Source: Bacillus sp. HMF5848 (GTDB lineage: Bacteria > Bacillota > Bacilli > Bacillales > HMF5848). From it: 64,000 nucleotides of DNA. Numbering within the stretch: position 1 is the first letter of the stretch; each line of letters opens with the position of its first letter. Below the pieces are notes generated by a model. It searched no databases. It saw only the letters and a program-made list of their open reading frames with translations, and was not told the origin of the DNA. Of this stretch, positions 1 through 8,757 are shown in pieces. The DNA lies in the NCBI RefSeq assembly GCF_003944835.1, contig NZ_RWIV01000001.1:1899501-1963500 (forward strand). The letters run 5' to 3'. The translations under genes and the position numbers were made by a program.

Positions 1-170
1 ATTTGTTAGAGTTTCAAATGGAACAATTACATACACTGCCGCTTGGTAGTGAGATTAAAGAGCAAGAACTCGATGCTATTATTAATGTTAGTGTAGGAGA
101 CAATTGGCCTGATTTAAATCAAGCACAGGTGATTGTTGTGAAGGATGGCATAATTGTAGAAATAAGATAA
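1..170 (+). CDS. ylqD: YlqD family protein, C-terminal fragment
   Basis: The reading frame is open from base 3 and gives 55 residues ending in [11 protein letters not shown] before TAA; the 5' part lies outside the window. The [12 protein letters not shown] stretch and this C-terminus match my recollection of YlqD, a small conserved Bacillus protein of unknown function encoded just upstream of rimM. Position next to rimM-trmD-rplS supports the name. No biochemical role is established and none is inferred. Confidence 0.75.
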   Translation, partial: LLEFQMEQLHTLPLGSEIKEQELDAIINVSVGDNWPDLNQAQVIVVKDGIIVEIR

Positions 171-207
171 ATATACATACGTGAACAACAGGATTAGGAG
201 TGTATAT

Positions 208-726
208 ATGAGTAATTGGTTTAATGTAGGTAAAATAGTGAATACACATGGCATAGCCGGTGAAGTTCGTGTTATATCTCGAACTGATTTCGGCGAAGAA
301 AGGTATAAGCCCGGTAATACACTATATATTTTTTCTGAACAAGCAAAAGAAGGTATTGCAGTTACCGTCAAGTCGCACCGTATTCATAAGAATTTCGATT
401 TATTATCGTTTGAAGAGTACAAAGATATTAATGATGTTGAAAAGTTAAAAGGTTTCGTTATTAAAGTACCAATTGAACAATTGGGTGACTTACCTGAAGG
501 AGAATATTATTTTCACGAAATTATTGGCTGTCAAGTTCAAACGCTAGACGAATTACAGGTTGGTGAGGTATCTGAAATCTTAACGCCAGGTGCGAATGAC
601 GTTTGGGTTATCAAGACACGAGAAGGCAAGGAAATATTAATTCCATATATTGATGATATAGTAAAAAAAGTTGATGTAAAAAATAAACAAATATGGATTG
701 ACCCGATGGAAGGGTTGTTAACATGA
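208..726 (+). CDS. rimM: Ribosome maturation factor RimM
   Basis: RimM binds S19 in the 30S head and helps 16S rRNA 3'-domain maturation. The 172-residue product has the family N-terminus [19 protein letters not shown], then a C-terminal PRC-barrel region (about residues 95-170) with [10 protein letters not shown] and [11 protein letters not shown] chose the ATG at 208 because a strong SD (AGGATTAGGAG, 190-200) lies 7 bases upstream; an in-frame GTG at 181 has none. The stop overlaps the trmD start by 4 bases, so the two are probably translationally coupled, as usual in bacteria. Confidence 0.96.
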   Translation: MSNWFNVGKIVNTHGIAGEVRVISRTDFGEERYKPGNTLYIFSEQAKEGIAVTVKSHRIHKNFDLLSFEEYKDINDVEKLKGFVIKVPIEQLGDLPEGEYYFHEIIGCQVQTLDELQVGEVSEILTPGANDVWVIKTREGKEILIPYIDDIVKKVDVKNKQIWIDPMEGLLT

Positions 727-1448
727 AAATTGATATTTTAACTTTATTTCCTGACATGTTTGAAGGTGTGTTTGGATCTTCTATTTTAAAGAAAGCACAA
801 GATAAGGATGCGGTAAACATTCATGTTCATAACTTCCGGGAGTTTGCTGATAATAAGCATCAAACTGTAGATGATTATCCGTATGGTGGAGGTGCAGGCA
901 TGGTTCTTAAGCCACAACCTCTATTTGATGCTGTTAAAGGTATTGAAGCTGAGGGAACGCGTGTAATTCTTATGTGTCCGCAAGGTGAACGATATACGCA
1001 GGCTAAAGCAGAATCATTTGCAAAGGAAAAACATCTTGTGTTTTTGTGCGGACATTACGAGGGGTATGATGAGAGAATTCGAGAGCACCTTGTAACAGAT
1101 GAAATATCGATTGGCGATTATGTATTAACTGGTGGAGAGCTTGCAGCGATGGTTGTGGTTGATAGTGTCGTTCGGTTACTTCCAGATGTTCTAGGGAATG
1201 AGGATTCTCACATGAAGGATTCTTACAGTACAGGGCTGCTAGAACATCCACATTATACACGACCAGCAGATTTTCGCGGACTTAAAGTACCAGACGTCTT
1301 ATTATCTGGAGATCATAAAAAGATTGAAGAATGGCGACAAAAAGAGTCTCTACGTCGAACTTGGTTAAGAAGGCCTGATTTGCTAGATGTAATAGAGTTA
1401 AATGATCAACAAAAAAAATGGTTATTAGAATTCAAGAATCAGTCTTGA
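723..1448 (+). CDS. trmD: tRNA (guanine-37-N1)-methyltransferase TrmD
   Basis: TrmD methylates G37 of tRNAs with G36 using S-adenosylmethionine, preventing +1 frameshifting. The 241-residue protein begins [15 protein letters not shown] and has the trefoil-knot SPOUT cofactor site: [11 protein letters not shown] near residues 112-122 and [14 protein letters not shown] near 132-145. Full family length. The ATG overlaps the rimM stop, and the SD-like GGAAGGG lies inside rimM. rplS follows but has its own promoter and leader. Confidence 0.97.
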   Translation: MKIDILTLFPDMFEGVFGSSILKKAQDKDAVNIHVHNFREFADNKHQTVDDYPYGGGAGMVLKPQPLFDAVKGIEAEGTRVILMCPQGERYTQAKAESFAKEKHLVFLCGHYEGYDERIREHLVTDEISIGDYVLTGGELAAMVVVDSVVRLLPDVLGNEDSHMKDSYSTGLLEHPHYTRPADFRGLKVPDVLLSGDHKKIEEWRQKESLRRTWLRRPDLLDVIELNDQQKKWLLEFKNQS

Positions 1449-1453
1449 ATATG

Positions 1454-1482
1454 TTGCATCATCTATATAAATATGGTATTAT
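1454..1482 (+). promoter_or_regulatory. Sigma-A promoter for rplS
   Basis: TTGCAT (1454-1459), a 17-base spacer and TATTAT (1477-1482), with TG one base upstream of the -10 (extended -10). It sits in the trmD-rplS gap and would start an rplS transcript near 1489 with a leader of about 90 bases. Confidence 0.7.
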
Positions 1483-1489
1483 ACTCTTT

Positions 1490-1569
1490 GTGACTTAGCG
1501 CAAGTGCGTTAAGTTGATTAACGATGTTCCGCTGCAAACATAGTTGTGCAAGAGCATCTGTAGAAGGAG
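1490..1569 (+). ncRNA. Ribosomal protein L19 leader (candidate)
   Basis: The rplS leader contains two small helices: AGCGC (1497-1501) with GCGTT (1506-1510), and ATGTT (1524-1528) with AACAT (1537-1541) enclosing CCGCTGCA. The string GATGTTCCGCTGC matches my memory of the Firmicutes L19 leader family, an autoregulatory RNA before rplS. The family match is from memory and position, not from a covariance search. Confidence 0.55.
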
Positions 1570-1578
1570 ATGAAAGGC

Positions 1579-1923
1579 ATGCATCATATTATTCAAGAAA
1601 TTACAAAAGAACAATTAAGATCAGACCTTCCTGAATTCCGTCCTGGAGACACAGTGCGTGTACACGTTAAGGTTGTCGAAGGTACTCGTGAGCGTATTCA
1701 GATTTTTGAAGGTGTTGTTATTAAGCGTCGTGGCGGTGGAATTAGTGAAACGTTCACGGTTCGTAAGATTTCTTACGGCGTGGGAGTTGAACGTACTTTC
1801 CCTGTACACACACCAAAGATTGCGAAGCTTGAAGTTATTCGTCGTGGTAAAGTACGTCGTGCAAAACTTTATTACCTACGTAACTTACGTGGTAAAGCAG
1901 CTCGTATTAAAGAAATTCGATAA
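1579..1923 (+). CDS. rplS: 50S ribosomal protein L19
   Basis: L19 lies at the 30S-50S interface. The 114-residue product is nearly identical to Bacillus L19 over [20 protein letters not shown] and [18 protein letters not shown], and ends AARIKEIR. I chose the ATG at 1579: AAGGAG (1564-1569) lies 9 bases upstream, whereas an in-frame ATG at 1570 abuts the SD. A short leader with probable autoregulatory structure precedes it, and a strong terminator follows within 10 bases, making rplS a separate transcription unit. Confidence 0.97.
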   Translation: MHHIIQEITKEQLRSDLPEFRPGDTVRVHVKVVEGTRERIQIFEGVVIKRRGGGISETFTVRKISYGVGVERTFPVHTPKIAKLEVIRRGKVRRAKLYYLRNLRGKAARIKEIR

Positions 1924-1928
1924 TGAGA

Positions 1929-1961
1929 AAAAAAGGAGCTTGGGAAACAAGCTCCTTTTTC
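1929..1961 (+). terminator. Rho-independent terminator after rplS
   Basis: Perfect stem AAGGAGCTTG (1933-1942) with CAAGCTCCTT (1948-1957), loop GGAAA, extended by flanking A and T runs and followed by T residues. Confidence 0.92.
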
Positions 1962-2013
1962 ATAATAAAATGTTGATTTAACAAACCATAATATGTGGAG
2001 GCATACAGTACAT

Positions 2014-2586
2014 ATGACTGAGCAAACTAAGGACAATAGCGTAATAAAGTCATTTTGGGAATGGATTAAAGCGTTGGCAATTGCTATTATACTTGCTACT
2101 GTTATACGTCATTTCCTTTTTGCTCCAATCCTAGTGGATGGTCAATCCATGTATCCGACGTTACATGATGGTGACCGTATGATTGTAAATAAATTATCTT
2201 ACTTAATAGGCGAACCAGAGCGCTTTGATATAGTAGTATTTCATTATAATCAAGAGCAGGACTATATTAAGCGTGTAATTGGTTTGCCGGGAGATCATAT
2301 TGAATATAAGGATGATGTCCTATATATAAATGGGCAACCATACGACGAGCAGTACCTGAACCAATCTAAGGCGGGGATTATTGATGGACTATTGACTGAG
2401 TCATTTAATCTCGAAGACGTTACGAATGGAGAATTTACAGTACCAGAGGGACAGCTATTTGTTATGGGAGACAACAGAAGACACAGTAAAGATAGTCGTC
2501 ATATTGGTACAATAAATAGTTCAAGTGTTGTAGGCAAAACAAGTATCATTTATTGGCCATTTTCACGTATTGATATTGTTCAATAG
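2014..2586 (+). CDS. lepB: Type I signal peptidase
   Basis: Membrane-bound serine protease that removes signal peptides from exported preproteins. The 190-residue protein has one N-terminal membrane anchor (about residues 16-33), the nucleophile motif GQSMYPT (Ser45) and the general-base region YIKRVIGLPGD (Lys86), followed by the GDNR-type box VMGDNRRHSKDSR. These are the SipS/LepB hallmarks of the short Gram-positive class. The start is the ATG at 2014, with GGAGG at 1997-2001. It lies between rplS and rbgA, a place where many Bacillaceae carry a sip paralogue. Confidence 0.95.
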   Translation: MTEQTKDNSVIKSFWEWIKALAIAIILATVIRHFLFAPILVDGQSMYPTLHDGDRMIVNKLSYLIGEPERFDIVVFHYNQEQDYIKRVIGLPGDHIEYKDDVLYINGQPYDEQYLNQSKAGIIDGLLTESFNLEDVTNGEFTVPEGQLFVMGDNRRHSKDSRHIGTINSSSVVGKTSIIYWPFSRIDIVQ

Positions 2587-2613
2587 ACGACGGGAGAAAA
2601 GGCAGGTGCTTAG

Positions 2614-3468
2614 ATGGCAACAATTCAATGGTTCCCTGGCCATATGGCTAAAGCAAGAAGACAGGTAGTCGAGAAGTTAAAGCTGATTGATATTGTTTAT
2701 GAATTAGTAGATGCTAGGTTGCCGATGTCCTCAAGAAATCCAATGATCGATGAAATTATAGGACAAAAACCAAGAGTAATTATTCTTAATAAAGCAGACA
2801 TGGCTGATGCTACCGTTACGAAAGAGTGGATGGATTATTTTAAGCAAACAAACCGCGCTGTTGTTGAAGTGAACGCTCAAGCGGGAGTTGGTTTAAAAGA
2901 TATCATTTCAGCTTCAAAAAGACTTTTAGATGAAAAGTTCACCAAGTTAGCTGCTAAAGGAGTTAAACCTAGAGCAATTCGTGCGCTAATAGTAGGTATT
3001 CCTAACGTAGGGAAATCGACGTTAATTAACCGACTAGCAAAACGTAATATTGCTCAAACAGGAGATAGACCTGGAGTAACAAAAGCACAACAATGGATTA
3101 AGGTTGGCAAAGAGCTTGAATTGCTTGATACACCAGGTATTTTATGGCCTAAGTTTGAGGATGAACAAGTGGGATATAAACTAGCTGTTTCAGGAGCGAT
3201 TAAGGATACAATTCTAAATTTGCAGGATATAGCTGTTTTTGCATTGCGATTTTTACAGGCAAATTATCCTGAAAGATTAATGGACCGGTACCAGTTATCC
3301 GAAATTCCAGATGATATAGTTCAGCTATTTGATGAAATTGGAAAAAGGCGTGGAGCATTAATGGGCGGAGGCATCGTTGATTATGATAAAGTCTCAGACC
3401 TAGTTTTACGAGATATACGTTCAGAAAGGCTAGGGCGAGTGAGTTTTGAACGTCCGTCAGAGTATTAA
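2614..3468 (+). CDS. rbgA: Ribosome biogenesis GTPase RbgA (YlqF)
   Basis: Circularly permuted GTPase needed for late 50S assembly (L16 incorporation). The 284-residue protein shows permuted motif order: G4 NKAD near residue 59, then G1 GIPNVGKST near 128-136, then G3 DTPGI near 173. The C-terminal ANTAR-like helical region ends with [10 protein letters not shown]. The N-terminal [13 protein letters not shown] is the family signature. The SD GGGAGAAAAGGCAGG precedes the ATG. It is 27 bases after lepB and probably co-transcribed with it. Confidence 0.97.
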   Translation: MATIQWFPGHMAKARRQVVEKLKLIDIVYELVDARLPMSSRNPMIDEIIGQKPRVIILNKADMADATVTKEWMDYFKQTNRAVVEVNAQAGVGLKDIISASKRLLDEKFTKLAAKGVKPRAIRALIVGIPNVGKSTLINRLAKRNIAQTGDRPGVTKAQQWIKVGKELELLDTPGILWPKFEDEQVGYKLAVSGAIKDTILNLQDIAVFALRFLQANYPERLMDRYQLSEIPDDIVQLFDEIGKRRGALMGGGIVDYDKVSDLVLRDIRSERLGRVSFERPSEY

Positions 3469-3475
3469 CATATAG

Positions 3476-3535
3476 AGACTGTCTCAAAAGGTCGTGAAAA
3501 GTGACCTTTAAGGGACGGTCTTCTTTATTTTTTTG
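3476..3535 (+). terminator. Terminator after rbgA
   Basis: Two-tier hairpin. The outer arms are AGACTGTCTC (3476-3485) and GGGACGGTCT (3512-3521), with G-U pairs. The inner arms are AAAGGTC (3487-3493) and GACCTTT (3503-3509). A T-rich tail follows (TCTTTATTTTTTT). Confidence 0.85.
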
Positions 3536-3550
3536 TGGAATAGCCGATAT
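3524..3550 (+). promoter_or_regulatory. Candidate sigma-D promoter for rnhB-ylqG-ylqH
   Basis: GCCGATAT at 3543-3550 is an 8/8 match to the Bacillus sigma-D -10 consensus. At the usual 15-base spacing the -35 is TTTA (3524-3527), which matches TAAA at only two of four positions. It lies 46 bases upstream of the rnhB start and just after the rbgA terminator. An exact 8-mer is expected roughly once per strand in a window this size, so this is a candidate only. Confidence 0.4.
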
Positions 3551-3596
3551 AAATAATACAGGTTAGTAAATTTGTAATAATAAGGCGGTTAGTTAA

Positions 3597-4367
3597 TTGG
3601 AAAAGCAATCTATTAATCAAATTAAAGAAATAATAGGCGATATAAAGGATGTAAAAGACCCATTCATACAATGTTTACGAAAAGACAGTCGAAAAGGTGT
3701 GCAAGCATTGTTGCTAAAATGGGAAAAACAGCTACATGAGGAGCAACAAGCACGAGAGGCTTTTTATAAAAAAACTACATACGAGCAAGAGGCTTTTGCA
3801 AAGGGTGTGCAATATATTGCTGGAGTCGATGAGGTAGGGCGTGGCCCGTTAGCTGGACCTGTTGTTGCGGCTGCAGTTATTTTACGAAAGGATTTCTATT
3901 TACCAGGCTTAGATGACTCTAAAAAGTTATCTGAGCAAAAGCGTGAACAATATTACGATACTATTGTGAGGGATGCAATATCTATTGGAGTTGGTATCGT
4001 GTCAGCTGACAAAATTGATAGTATTAATATTTATCAAGCTGCTAAACTAGCTATGAAGGAAGCGGTTTGTAATTTATCTATTAAACCTGATTATCTATTA
4101 GTAGATGCAATGGAAATACCATTATTGATTGAGCAACAATCTATAATTAAAGGGGATGCTAACAGTATTTCAATAGCAGCGGCTTCAGTTGTAGCAAAAG
4201 TAACTCGAGATAAGCTGATGAAGAAATTAGCAGCACAGTATCCTCAGTATGGCTTTGACTCGCATATGGGGTACGGCACGGCTCAACACTTAGCAGCAAT
4301 ACAAGAGTATGGAATTACTTCTGAACATCGCAAATCCTTCGCGCCTGTTCGAAATGCAATAAGCTAA
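3597..4367 (+). CDS. rnhB: Ribonuclease HII
   Basis: RNase HII cleaves RNA in RNA-DNA hybrids, including single ribonucleotides misincorporated in DNA. The 256-residue protein has an N-terminal helical extension (about residues 1-70, as in B. subtilis RnhB) and the catalytic domain from YIAGVDEVGRGPLAGPVVAA, with acidic residues Asp and Glu in GVDEVGRG, LLVDAME and VVAKVTRDK. The start is TTG at 3597, 8 bases after AAGGCGG (3582-3588). It heads a cluster with ylqG and ylqH. Confidence 0.96.
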   Translation: MEKQSINQIKEIIGDIKDVKDPFIQCLRKDSRKGVQALLLKWEKQLHEEQQAREAFYKKTTYEQEAFAKGVQYIAGVDEVGRGPLAGPVVAAAVILRKDFYLPGLDDSKKLSEQKREQYYDTIVRDAISIGVGIVSADKIDSINIYQAAKLAMKEAVCNLSIKPDYLLVDAMEIPLLIEQQSIIKGDANSISIAAASVVAKVTRDKLMKKLAAQYPQYGFDSHMGYGTAQHLAAIQEYGITSEHRKSFAPVRNAIS

Positions 4368-4381
4368 TAAGGAAGATTGAT

Positions 4382-5989
4382 ATGATGAATCAAATTTTCT
4401 CCTCAATAGTGTCAGTTGTACCTGGAAACCAAATATCATCTTTGTCAATTAAGCAAGGACAAGTTTTTAGTGGCAAAATAATGCAGTTGTTCCCTAATCA
4501 ATTAGCTTTGGTGCAATTAGGCAGGAACTCAATTATTGCGCAGCTTGAAGCGCCTTTAAATGCTCATACAAGATATTGGTTTCAAGTGACATCAACTGAT
4601 AATAGATTAAAATTAAAGGTTATTTCAAACTCGGAAAAACGTGCTGAGAGATTTGAAACTCAAAGTTTAGAACGAGTCTTGGAGCATATCTCAATTCCTT
4701 TAACGAAAACAGTGAAAGATGTAGGAGGGTATTTGTTAAAGGAACAGCTTCCATTTACAAATGAAATAGTTAGTAAAGGAAGCGAATGGATAGCGACGGT
4801 AGCAAATAAGGAAACTGTGTTTCAAGCTTTAAAATATATGATATTAAATGATTTGCCAATGACTGATGCTACATTTAAGGCAGTTTTTTCTATACTAGGT
4901 GATGAAAGCTATAGTCATGAGCTTTTTAAACTTAAGTCTATGCTACCCCATATGAAACAAACACCAGCATGTACGCAAGTATCACAGCTGTTAAATATAA
5001 TATCAGCGCAACAGGAAGCTCAACAGCTGGATACATTGCTCGAATCGTTAGTTAAACGGTTAGTCATAAATACAATTGAAAAAAAAGATGTTTCCATGCT
5101 CGAACAGCTACTAAATAAAGCAAATATTCCTTTGAGTCAAAATGACATCGAATTATTATTAACTCGCTTTAATCTTACACAAATAAATACGCTGGATTCT
5201 GAACAAATAAATACAATAACCGATAATATCGTAAGAAAAGTAATTCCATCATCAATTCGTGATACAGTTCTAATGAATGACGTAACTATAGATGCATTCA
5301 TGAATAAATATACAAAAAACGAACAAGCGTATTTACAGGATATACTTTCGAAGGAGTCAAAAGAGCTATTTCGTGATGTAAGTGGTCGACAGCTTGAGTT
5401 CGTCCTTCGGAAAATTGGTTTAAATCACGAACGATTGCTACCTTTGCATTTGTCTCATAATCAGATTGACGATAGTTTACTCACATTAAAGTCTACTCTA
5501 TTAGCATTGCTACATGAGCAGCCTGAGGTGCATGACGTAGTGGAACCAATTATACAGAGAATAACCGGTAATCAATTATTAAATTATCAAGATACAACTG
5601 TTCAACAGCTCGTTTTTCAAGTCCCACTTGTTTTTCCAAATGGACAAATGTATGACATATCAATGCAGTGGAATGGGAAAAAACAATCGGATGGAACTTT
5701 AGACCCGAATCATTGTAGAATTATGTTTTACTTACAGATGGAGAGGTTAGGGGAAATAGTGTGTGATGTGCAAATACAAAACAAAATTGTTTCTATTTCC
5801 ATATGGAATGACACCCCTAATTTGGAGACTATCGTTCAAGCTTTGAAACCTCAACTAGAGCAGGGGCTTCTTCAACAGTTATATACACTATCTCATATAA
5901 AGGTTGAAACTAAACAAAAGACACCAGCAATTAAACAATCGCAAACAAGTGAAATTAAGAAATTTTCACATTTTGATTTACGCGTGTAA
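4382..5989 (+). CDS. ylqG: YlqG, FliK-like protein of unknown function
   Basis: The 535-residue protein occupies the B. subtilis ylqG position. The N-terminal 80 residues (GQVFSGKIMQLFPNQLALVQ, then LEAPLNAHTRYWFQV) look like the beta-rich N-domain of clostridial FliK-like proteins. The last 130 residues have the pattern of a FliK C-terminal domain: MFYLQMERLGEIVCDVQIQ, a Leu-Gly turn, then a long helix and IKVE. The middle is helical and Gln-rich. No function is proven. The pairing with FlhB-like YlqH 11 bases downstream suggests a hook-switch-like pair, which is an inference. SD AAGGA; an ATG at 4385 is an alternative start. Confidence 0.85.
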   Translation: MMNQIFSSIVSVVPGNQISSLSIKQGQVFSGKIMQLFPNQLALVQLGRNSIIAQLEAPLNAHTRYWFQVTSTDNRLKLKVISNSEKRAERFETQSLERVLEHISIPLTKTVKDVGGYLLKEQLPFTNEIVSKGSEWIATVANKETVFQALKYMILNDLPMTDATFKAVFSILGDESYSHELFKLKSMLPHMKQTPACTQVSQLLNIISAQQEAQQLDTLLESLVKRLVINTIEKKDVSMLEQLLNKANIPLSQNDIELLLTRFNLTQINTLDSEQINTITDNIVRKVIPSSIRDTVLMNDVTIDAFMNKYTKNEQAYLQDILSKESKELFRDVSGRQLEFVLRKIGLNHERLLPLHLSHNQIDDSLLTLKSTLLALLHEQPEVHDVVEPIIQRITGNQLLNYQDTTVQQLVFQVPLVFPNGQMYDISMQWNGKKQSDGTLDPNHCRIMFYLQMERLGEIVCDVQIQNKIVSISIWNDTPNLETIVQALKPQLEQGLLQQLYTLSHIKVETKQKTPAIKQSQTSEIKKFSHFDLRV

Positions 5990-6000
5990 GGAGCATACTA

Positions 6001-6273
6001 ATGAATCAGAATAATCGTAAACAAGCAGTTGCTCTCTCCTATAATGATAATAAGAATACAGCGCCTATTGTCGTGGCAAAAGGAAAAGGCATCGTCGCTG
6101 CCAATTTAATTACAAAAGCAAAGGAACACAATATACCTATTCAAGAAGACTCCTCATTAGTAGAATTGCTTCAACAAATACAAATTCATGAACAAATTCC
6201 AGAAGAGCTATATGAGGTTGTTGCTGAGATCTTTGCTTTTGTATATCAGTTAGATAAAAAAATTAAAGATTAG
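6001..6273 (+). CDS. ylqH: YlqH, FlhB C-terminal-domain-like protein
   Basis: This 90-residue protein aligns with the part of FlhB just after its NPTH cleavage site: ALSYNDNKNTAPIVVAKGKG parallels ALKYDDSNMDAPYVVAKG of the true FlhB encoded at 34366-35451, and the end VVAEIFAFVYQLDKK parallels AVAEVLAYVYRLKQ. It lacks the membrane domain and the NPTH motif. Such free FlhB-C proteins (FlhX/YlqH type) are known; in some bacteria they can stand in for the cleaved FlhB C-domain. It is preceded by the FliK-like YlqG. Role in this organism unknown. Confidence 0.9.
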   Translation: MNQNNRKQAVALSYNDNKNTAPIVVAKGKGIVAANLITKAKEHNIPIQEDSSLVELLQQIQIHEQIPEELYEVVAEIFAFVYQLDKKIKD

Positions 6274-6277
6274 ATTG

Positions 6278-6313
6278 AGGAGTTTCCTGTATGAGGTAAC
6301 TCTTTCTTTTTTT
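6278..6313 (+). terminator. Terminator after ylqH
   Basis: Arms GAGTTTCCT (6280-6288) and AGGTAACTC (6294-6302), with one T-T mismatch and loop GTATG. The tail is TTTCTTTTTTT. It closes the rnhB-ylqG-ylqH unit. Confidence 0.8.
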
Positions 6314-6536
6314 GACGTAGTGCTATTTTTCATGAGTAAAATACATAGACTCTTTAAGAGGTTGTGTTGTTAATTAATCTAATAAAAGTACCATGGCTTT
6401 CTACTTTTTAAAAAAAGATATATATAAAGTTTTGTAATTAAGAAGCTAGAATGGTAGACAAGGAAAATTTATCATTATACAATGAAAGCGTGTACGATTG
6501 TCACAATTTTTTAACAGATAGAGGGAGGATGGGCTA
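6314..6536 (+). other. sucC upstream region with small palindrome
   Basis: AT-rich leader of 223 bases with no coding sense. ATTGTCACAAT (6497-6507) is a perfect 5-1-5 palindrome 29 bases before the sucC ATG, a possible operator. TTGACG at 6312-6317 with TAAAAT at 6337-6342 has a 19-base spacer, so I call no promoter. Confidence 0.3.
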
Positions 6537-7697
6537 ATGAATATCCATGAGTATCAAGGAAAGGAAATCTTAAAAAGCTTTGGGGTTTCTGTTCCAAATG
6601 GAAAAGTCGCTTTTACAGTCGAAGAAGCTGTTGAAGCTGCGAAGCAATTAGGTACAAAAATAAATGTAGTGAAAGCGCAAATTCACGCTGGGGGACGTGG
6701 AAAAGCAGGGGGCGTTAAAGTAGCAAAAAGCCTGGATGAGGTTCGTACATATGCAGAAGAAATCCTAGGGAAAACACTAGTTACTCATCAAACGGGACCC
6801 GAAGGTAAAGAAGTTAAACGACTTTTAGTTGAAGAAGGCTGCGACATTAAAAAAGAATATTATGTTGGTTTAGTGCTTGATCGTGCAACGTCAAGAGTGG
6901 TGTTAATGGCTTCTGAAGAAGGTGGAACAGAAATAGAAGAAGTGGCTGAACAAACACCTGAAAAAATATTTAAAGAAGTAATTGACCCAGCTGTTGGCTT
7001 ACAAGCTTATCAAGCTCGTCGAATTGCATTTAATATAAATATTCCTAAGGATTTAGTAAACAAGACAGTTGCGTTTATGATGGGGTTATATAACGCATTT
7101 GTGGAGAAGGATTGTTCTATTGCAGAAATTAATCCTCTAGTTGTCACTGGTGATGGCAATATTATTGCTCTAGATGCAAAATTAAACTTTGATGACAATG
7201 CTATATATCGCCATAAAGATATTCAAGCTTATCGTGATTTAGATGAAGAAGATGAGAAAGAAATTGAAGCATCAAAATACGACTTAAGCTACATTGCATT
7301 GGACGGCAATATTGGTTGTATGGTTAATGGTGCAGGGCTTGCAATGGCTACGATGGATATTATTAAATATTATGGCGGTGAACCGGCTAACTTCCTTGAT
7401 GTAGGGGGCGGTGCAACAGCAGAAAAGGTAACAGAGGCTTTTAAAATAATCTTAGCTGATGAACATGTGAAGGGCATATTCGTTAACATATTTGGTGGCA
7501 TTATGAAATGTGATGTAATCGCTAATGGAGTTGTAGAAGCAGCTAAACAGGTTGGTTTGTCTGTACCATTAGTTGTTCGCCTTGAAGGTACGAATGTTGA
7601 TTTAGGAAAAGAAATTCTTGAAAAATCAGGCCTAAATATTATTGCTGCAGAATCTATGGCAGATGGAGCGCAAAAAATCGTCTCAGCAGTACAGTAG
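6537..7697 (+). CDS. sucC: Succinyl-CoA synthetase (ADP-forming) beta subunit
   Basis: Forms succinyl-CoA synthetase with SucD, interconverting succinyl-CoA plus ADP and Pi with succinate, CoA and ATP in the TCA cycle. The 386-residue protein starts [17 protein letters not shown], has an ATP-grasp fold (about residues 1-240, with [16 protein letters not shown] and AEINPLVV) and a C-terminal CoA-ligase domain containing [11 protein letters not shown] and [10 protein letters not shown]. The SD AGGGAGGA is strong. sucD follows after 81 bases. The family has no membrane parts and none are seen here. Confidence 0.98.
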   Translation: MNIHEYQGKEILKSFGVSVPNGKVAFTVEEAVEAAKQLGTKINVVKAQIHAGGRGKAGGVKVAKSLDEVRTYAEEILGKTLVTHQTGPEGKEVKRLLVEEGCDIKKEYYVGLVLDRATSRVVLMASEEGGTEIEEVAEQTPEKIFKEVIDPAVGLQAYQARRIAFNINIPKDLVNKTVAFMMGLYNAFVEKDCSIAEINPLVVTGDGNIIALDAKLNFDDNAIYRHKDIQAYRDLDEEDEKEIEASKYDLSYIALDGNIGCMVNGAGLAMATMDIIKYYGGEPANFLDVGGGATAEKVTEAFKIILADEHVKGIFVNIFGGIMKCDVIANGVVEAAKQVGLSVPLVVRLEGTNVDLGKEILEKSGLNIIAAESMADGAQKIVSAVQ

Positions 7698-7778
7698 ACT
7701 TGGCCTCGAGTGAGCGCTTGCTCAATACAATATAATTTGGATGGGTTAAATTTACGCGTATGAAAGGTAGGGTAATCG

Positions 7779-8681
7779 ATGAGTGTATTTGTTGATAAAA
7801 ATACTAAAGTAATTGTACAGGGTATTACTGGATCTACGGCACTTTTTCACACAAAACAAATGCTAGAGTACGGCACACAAATTGTTGGGGGAACAACACC
7901 TGGTAAGGGCGGTCAAGAAGTCGAAGGTGTACCGGTATTCAACACTGTTCAAGAAGCTGTTGAAAAAACTGGAGCTACTGCTTCAGTTATTTATGTGCCT
8001 GCTCCATTTGCAGCGGACGCTATTATGGAGGCTGTTGATGCAGAGTTAGACGTAGTTATTTGTATAACTGAGCATATCCCTGTTCTTGACATGGTAAAAG
8101 TAAAGCGTTATATGGAAGGGAAAAAGACGCGCTTAGTTGGGCCTAACTGTCCTGGAGTGATAACACCTGATGAGTGTAAAATTGGTATTATGCCAGGGTA
8201 TATTCACAAAAAAGGTCATGTAGGGGTTGTATCTCGTTCTGGTACATTAACATATGAGGCTGTTCATCAGCTCACACAAGCAGGAATTGGTCAGTCTACC
8301 GCTGTAGGAATTGGTGGAGATCCTGTTAACGGCACAAACTTTATTGATGTTTTAGATGCATTTAATAAAGACGTAGAAACGTATGCTGTTATTATGATTG
8401 GTGAAATCGGCGGAACGGCAGAAGAAGAAGCTGCACTATGGGTAAAAGAAAACATGACAAAGCCTGTAGTTGGTTTCATTGGAGGGCGCACTGCGCCTCC
8501 AGGTAAAAGAATGGGGCACGCAGGAGCGATTATTTCAGGTGGAAAAGGTACAGCGGATGAAAAAATTCGTGTCATGAACGAAAGTGGTATTCGTGTAGCT
8601 GATACACCGTCTGTAATGGGTGAGACGCTAATTGAGGTTCTTAAAGAAAAGGGACTTTACGAAGCTTGTAAAAACTTGTAA
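7779..8681 (+). CDS. sucD: Succinyl-CoA synthetase alpha subunit
   Basis: The alpha subunit carries the phosphohistidine intermediate and the CoA-binding Rossmann domain. In this 300-residue protein, [12 protein letters not shown] and [11 protein letters not shown] form the CoA site, [10 protein letters not shown] follows, and the catalytic His is in [16 protein letters not shown] near residue 246. The SD GAAAGGTAGGG precedes the ATG. The 81-base gap from sucC holds only a small TGAGC/GCTCA hairpin (about 7713-7726) and a TATAAT with no good -35, so the pair is likely one operon. A strong terminator follows. Confidence 0.98.
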   Translation: MSVFVDKNTKVIVQGITGSTALFHTKQMLEYGTQIVGGTTPGKGGQEVEGVPVFNTVQEAVEKTGATASVIYVPAPFAADAIMEAVDAELDVVICITEHIPVLDMVKVKRYMEGKKTRLVGPNCPGVITPDECKIGIMPGYIHKKGHVGVVSRSGTLTYEAVHQLTQAGIGQSTAVGIGGDPVNGTNFIDVLDAFNKDVETYAVIMIGEIGGTAEEEAALWVKENMTKPVVGFIGGRTAPPGKRMGHAGAIISGGKGTADEKIRVMNESGIRVADTPSVMGETLIEVLKEKGLYEACKNL

Positions 8682-8694
8682 TTTCTAAAATATA

Positions 8695-8727
8695 CCAAAA
8701 AAGTCTCGATTCTAGAGGCTTTTTTGG
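8695..8727 (+). terminator. Terminator after sucD
   Basis: Arms CCAAAAAAGTCTC (8695-8707) and GAGGCTTTTTTGG (8715-8727), with one G-U pair and a 7-base loop. The T run lies inside the 3' arm. Confidence 0.85.
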
Positions 8728-8757
8728 TCATTCTATTTCATGGGAGGTAATCGTGTT

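Noticed and set aside
1003-1260. Antisense ORFs such as those opposite trmD, fliI, cheA and cheY
   Set aside because: All minus-strand ORFs seen lie opposite well-recognised genes, lack RBS and show composition expected of shadows. No minus-strand gene is supported.
6312-6342. Sigma-A promoter TTGACG ... TAAAAT for sucC
   Set aside because: The spacer is 19 bases, and the -35 overlaps the terminator T run of ylqH. Too weak to call.
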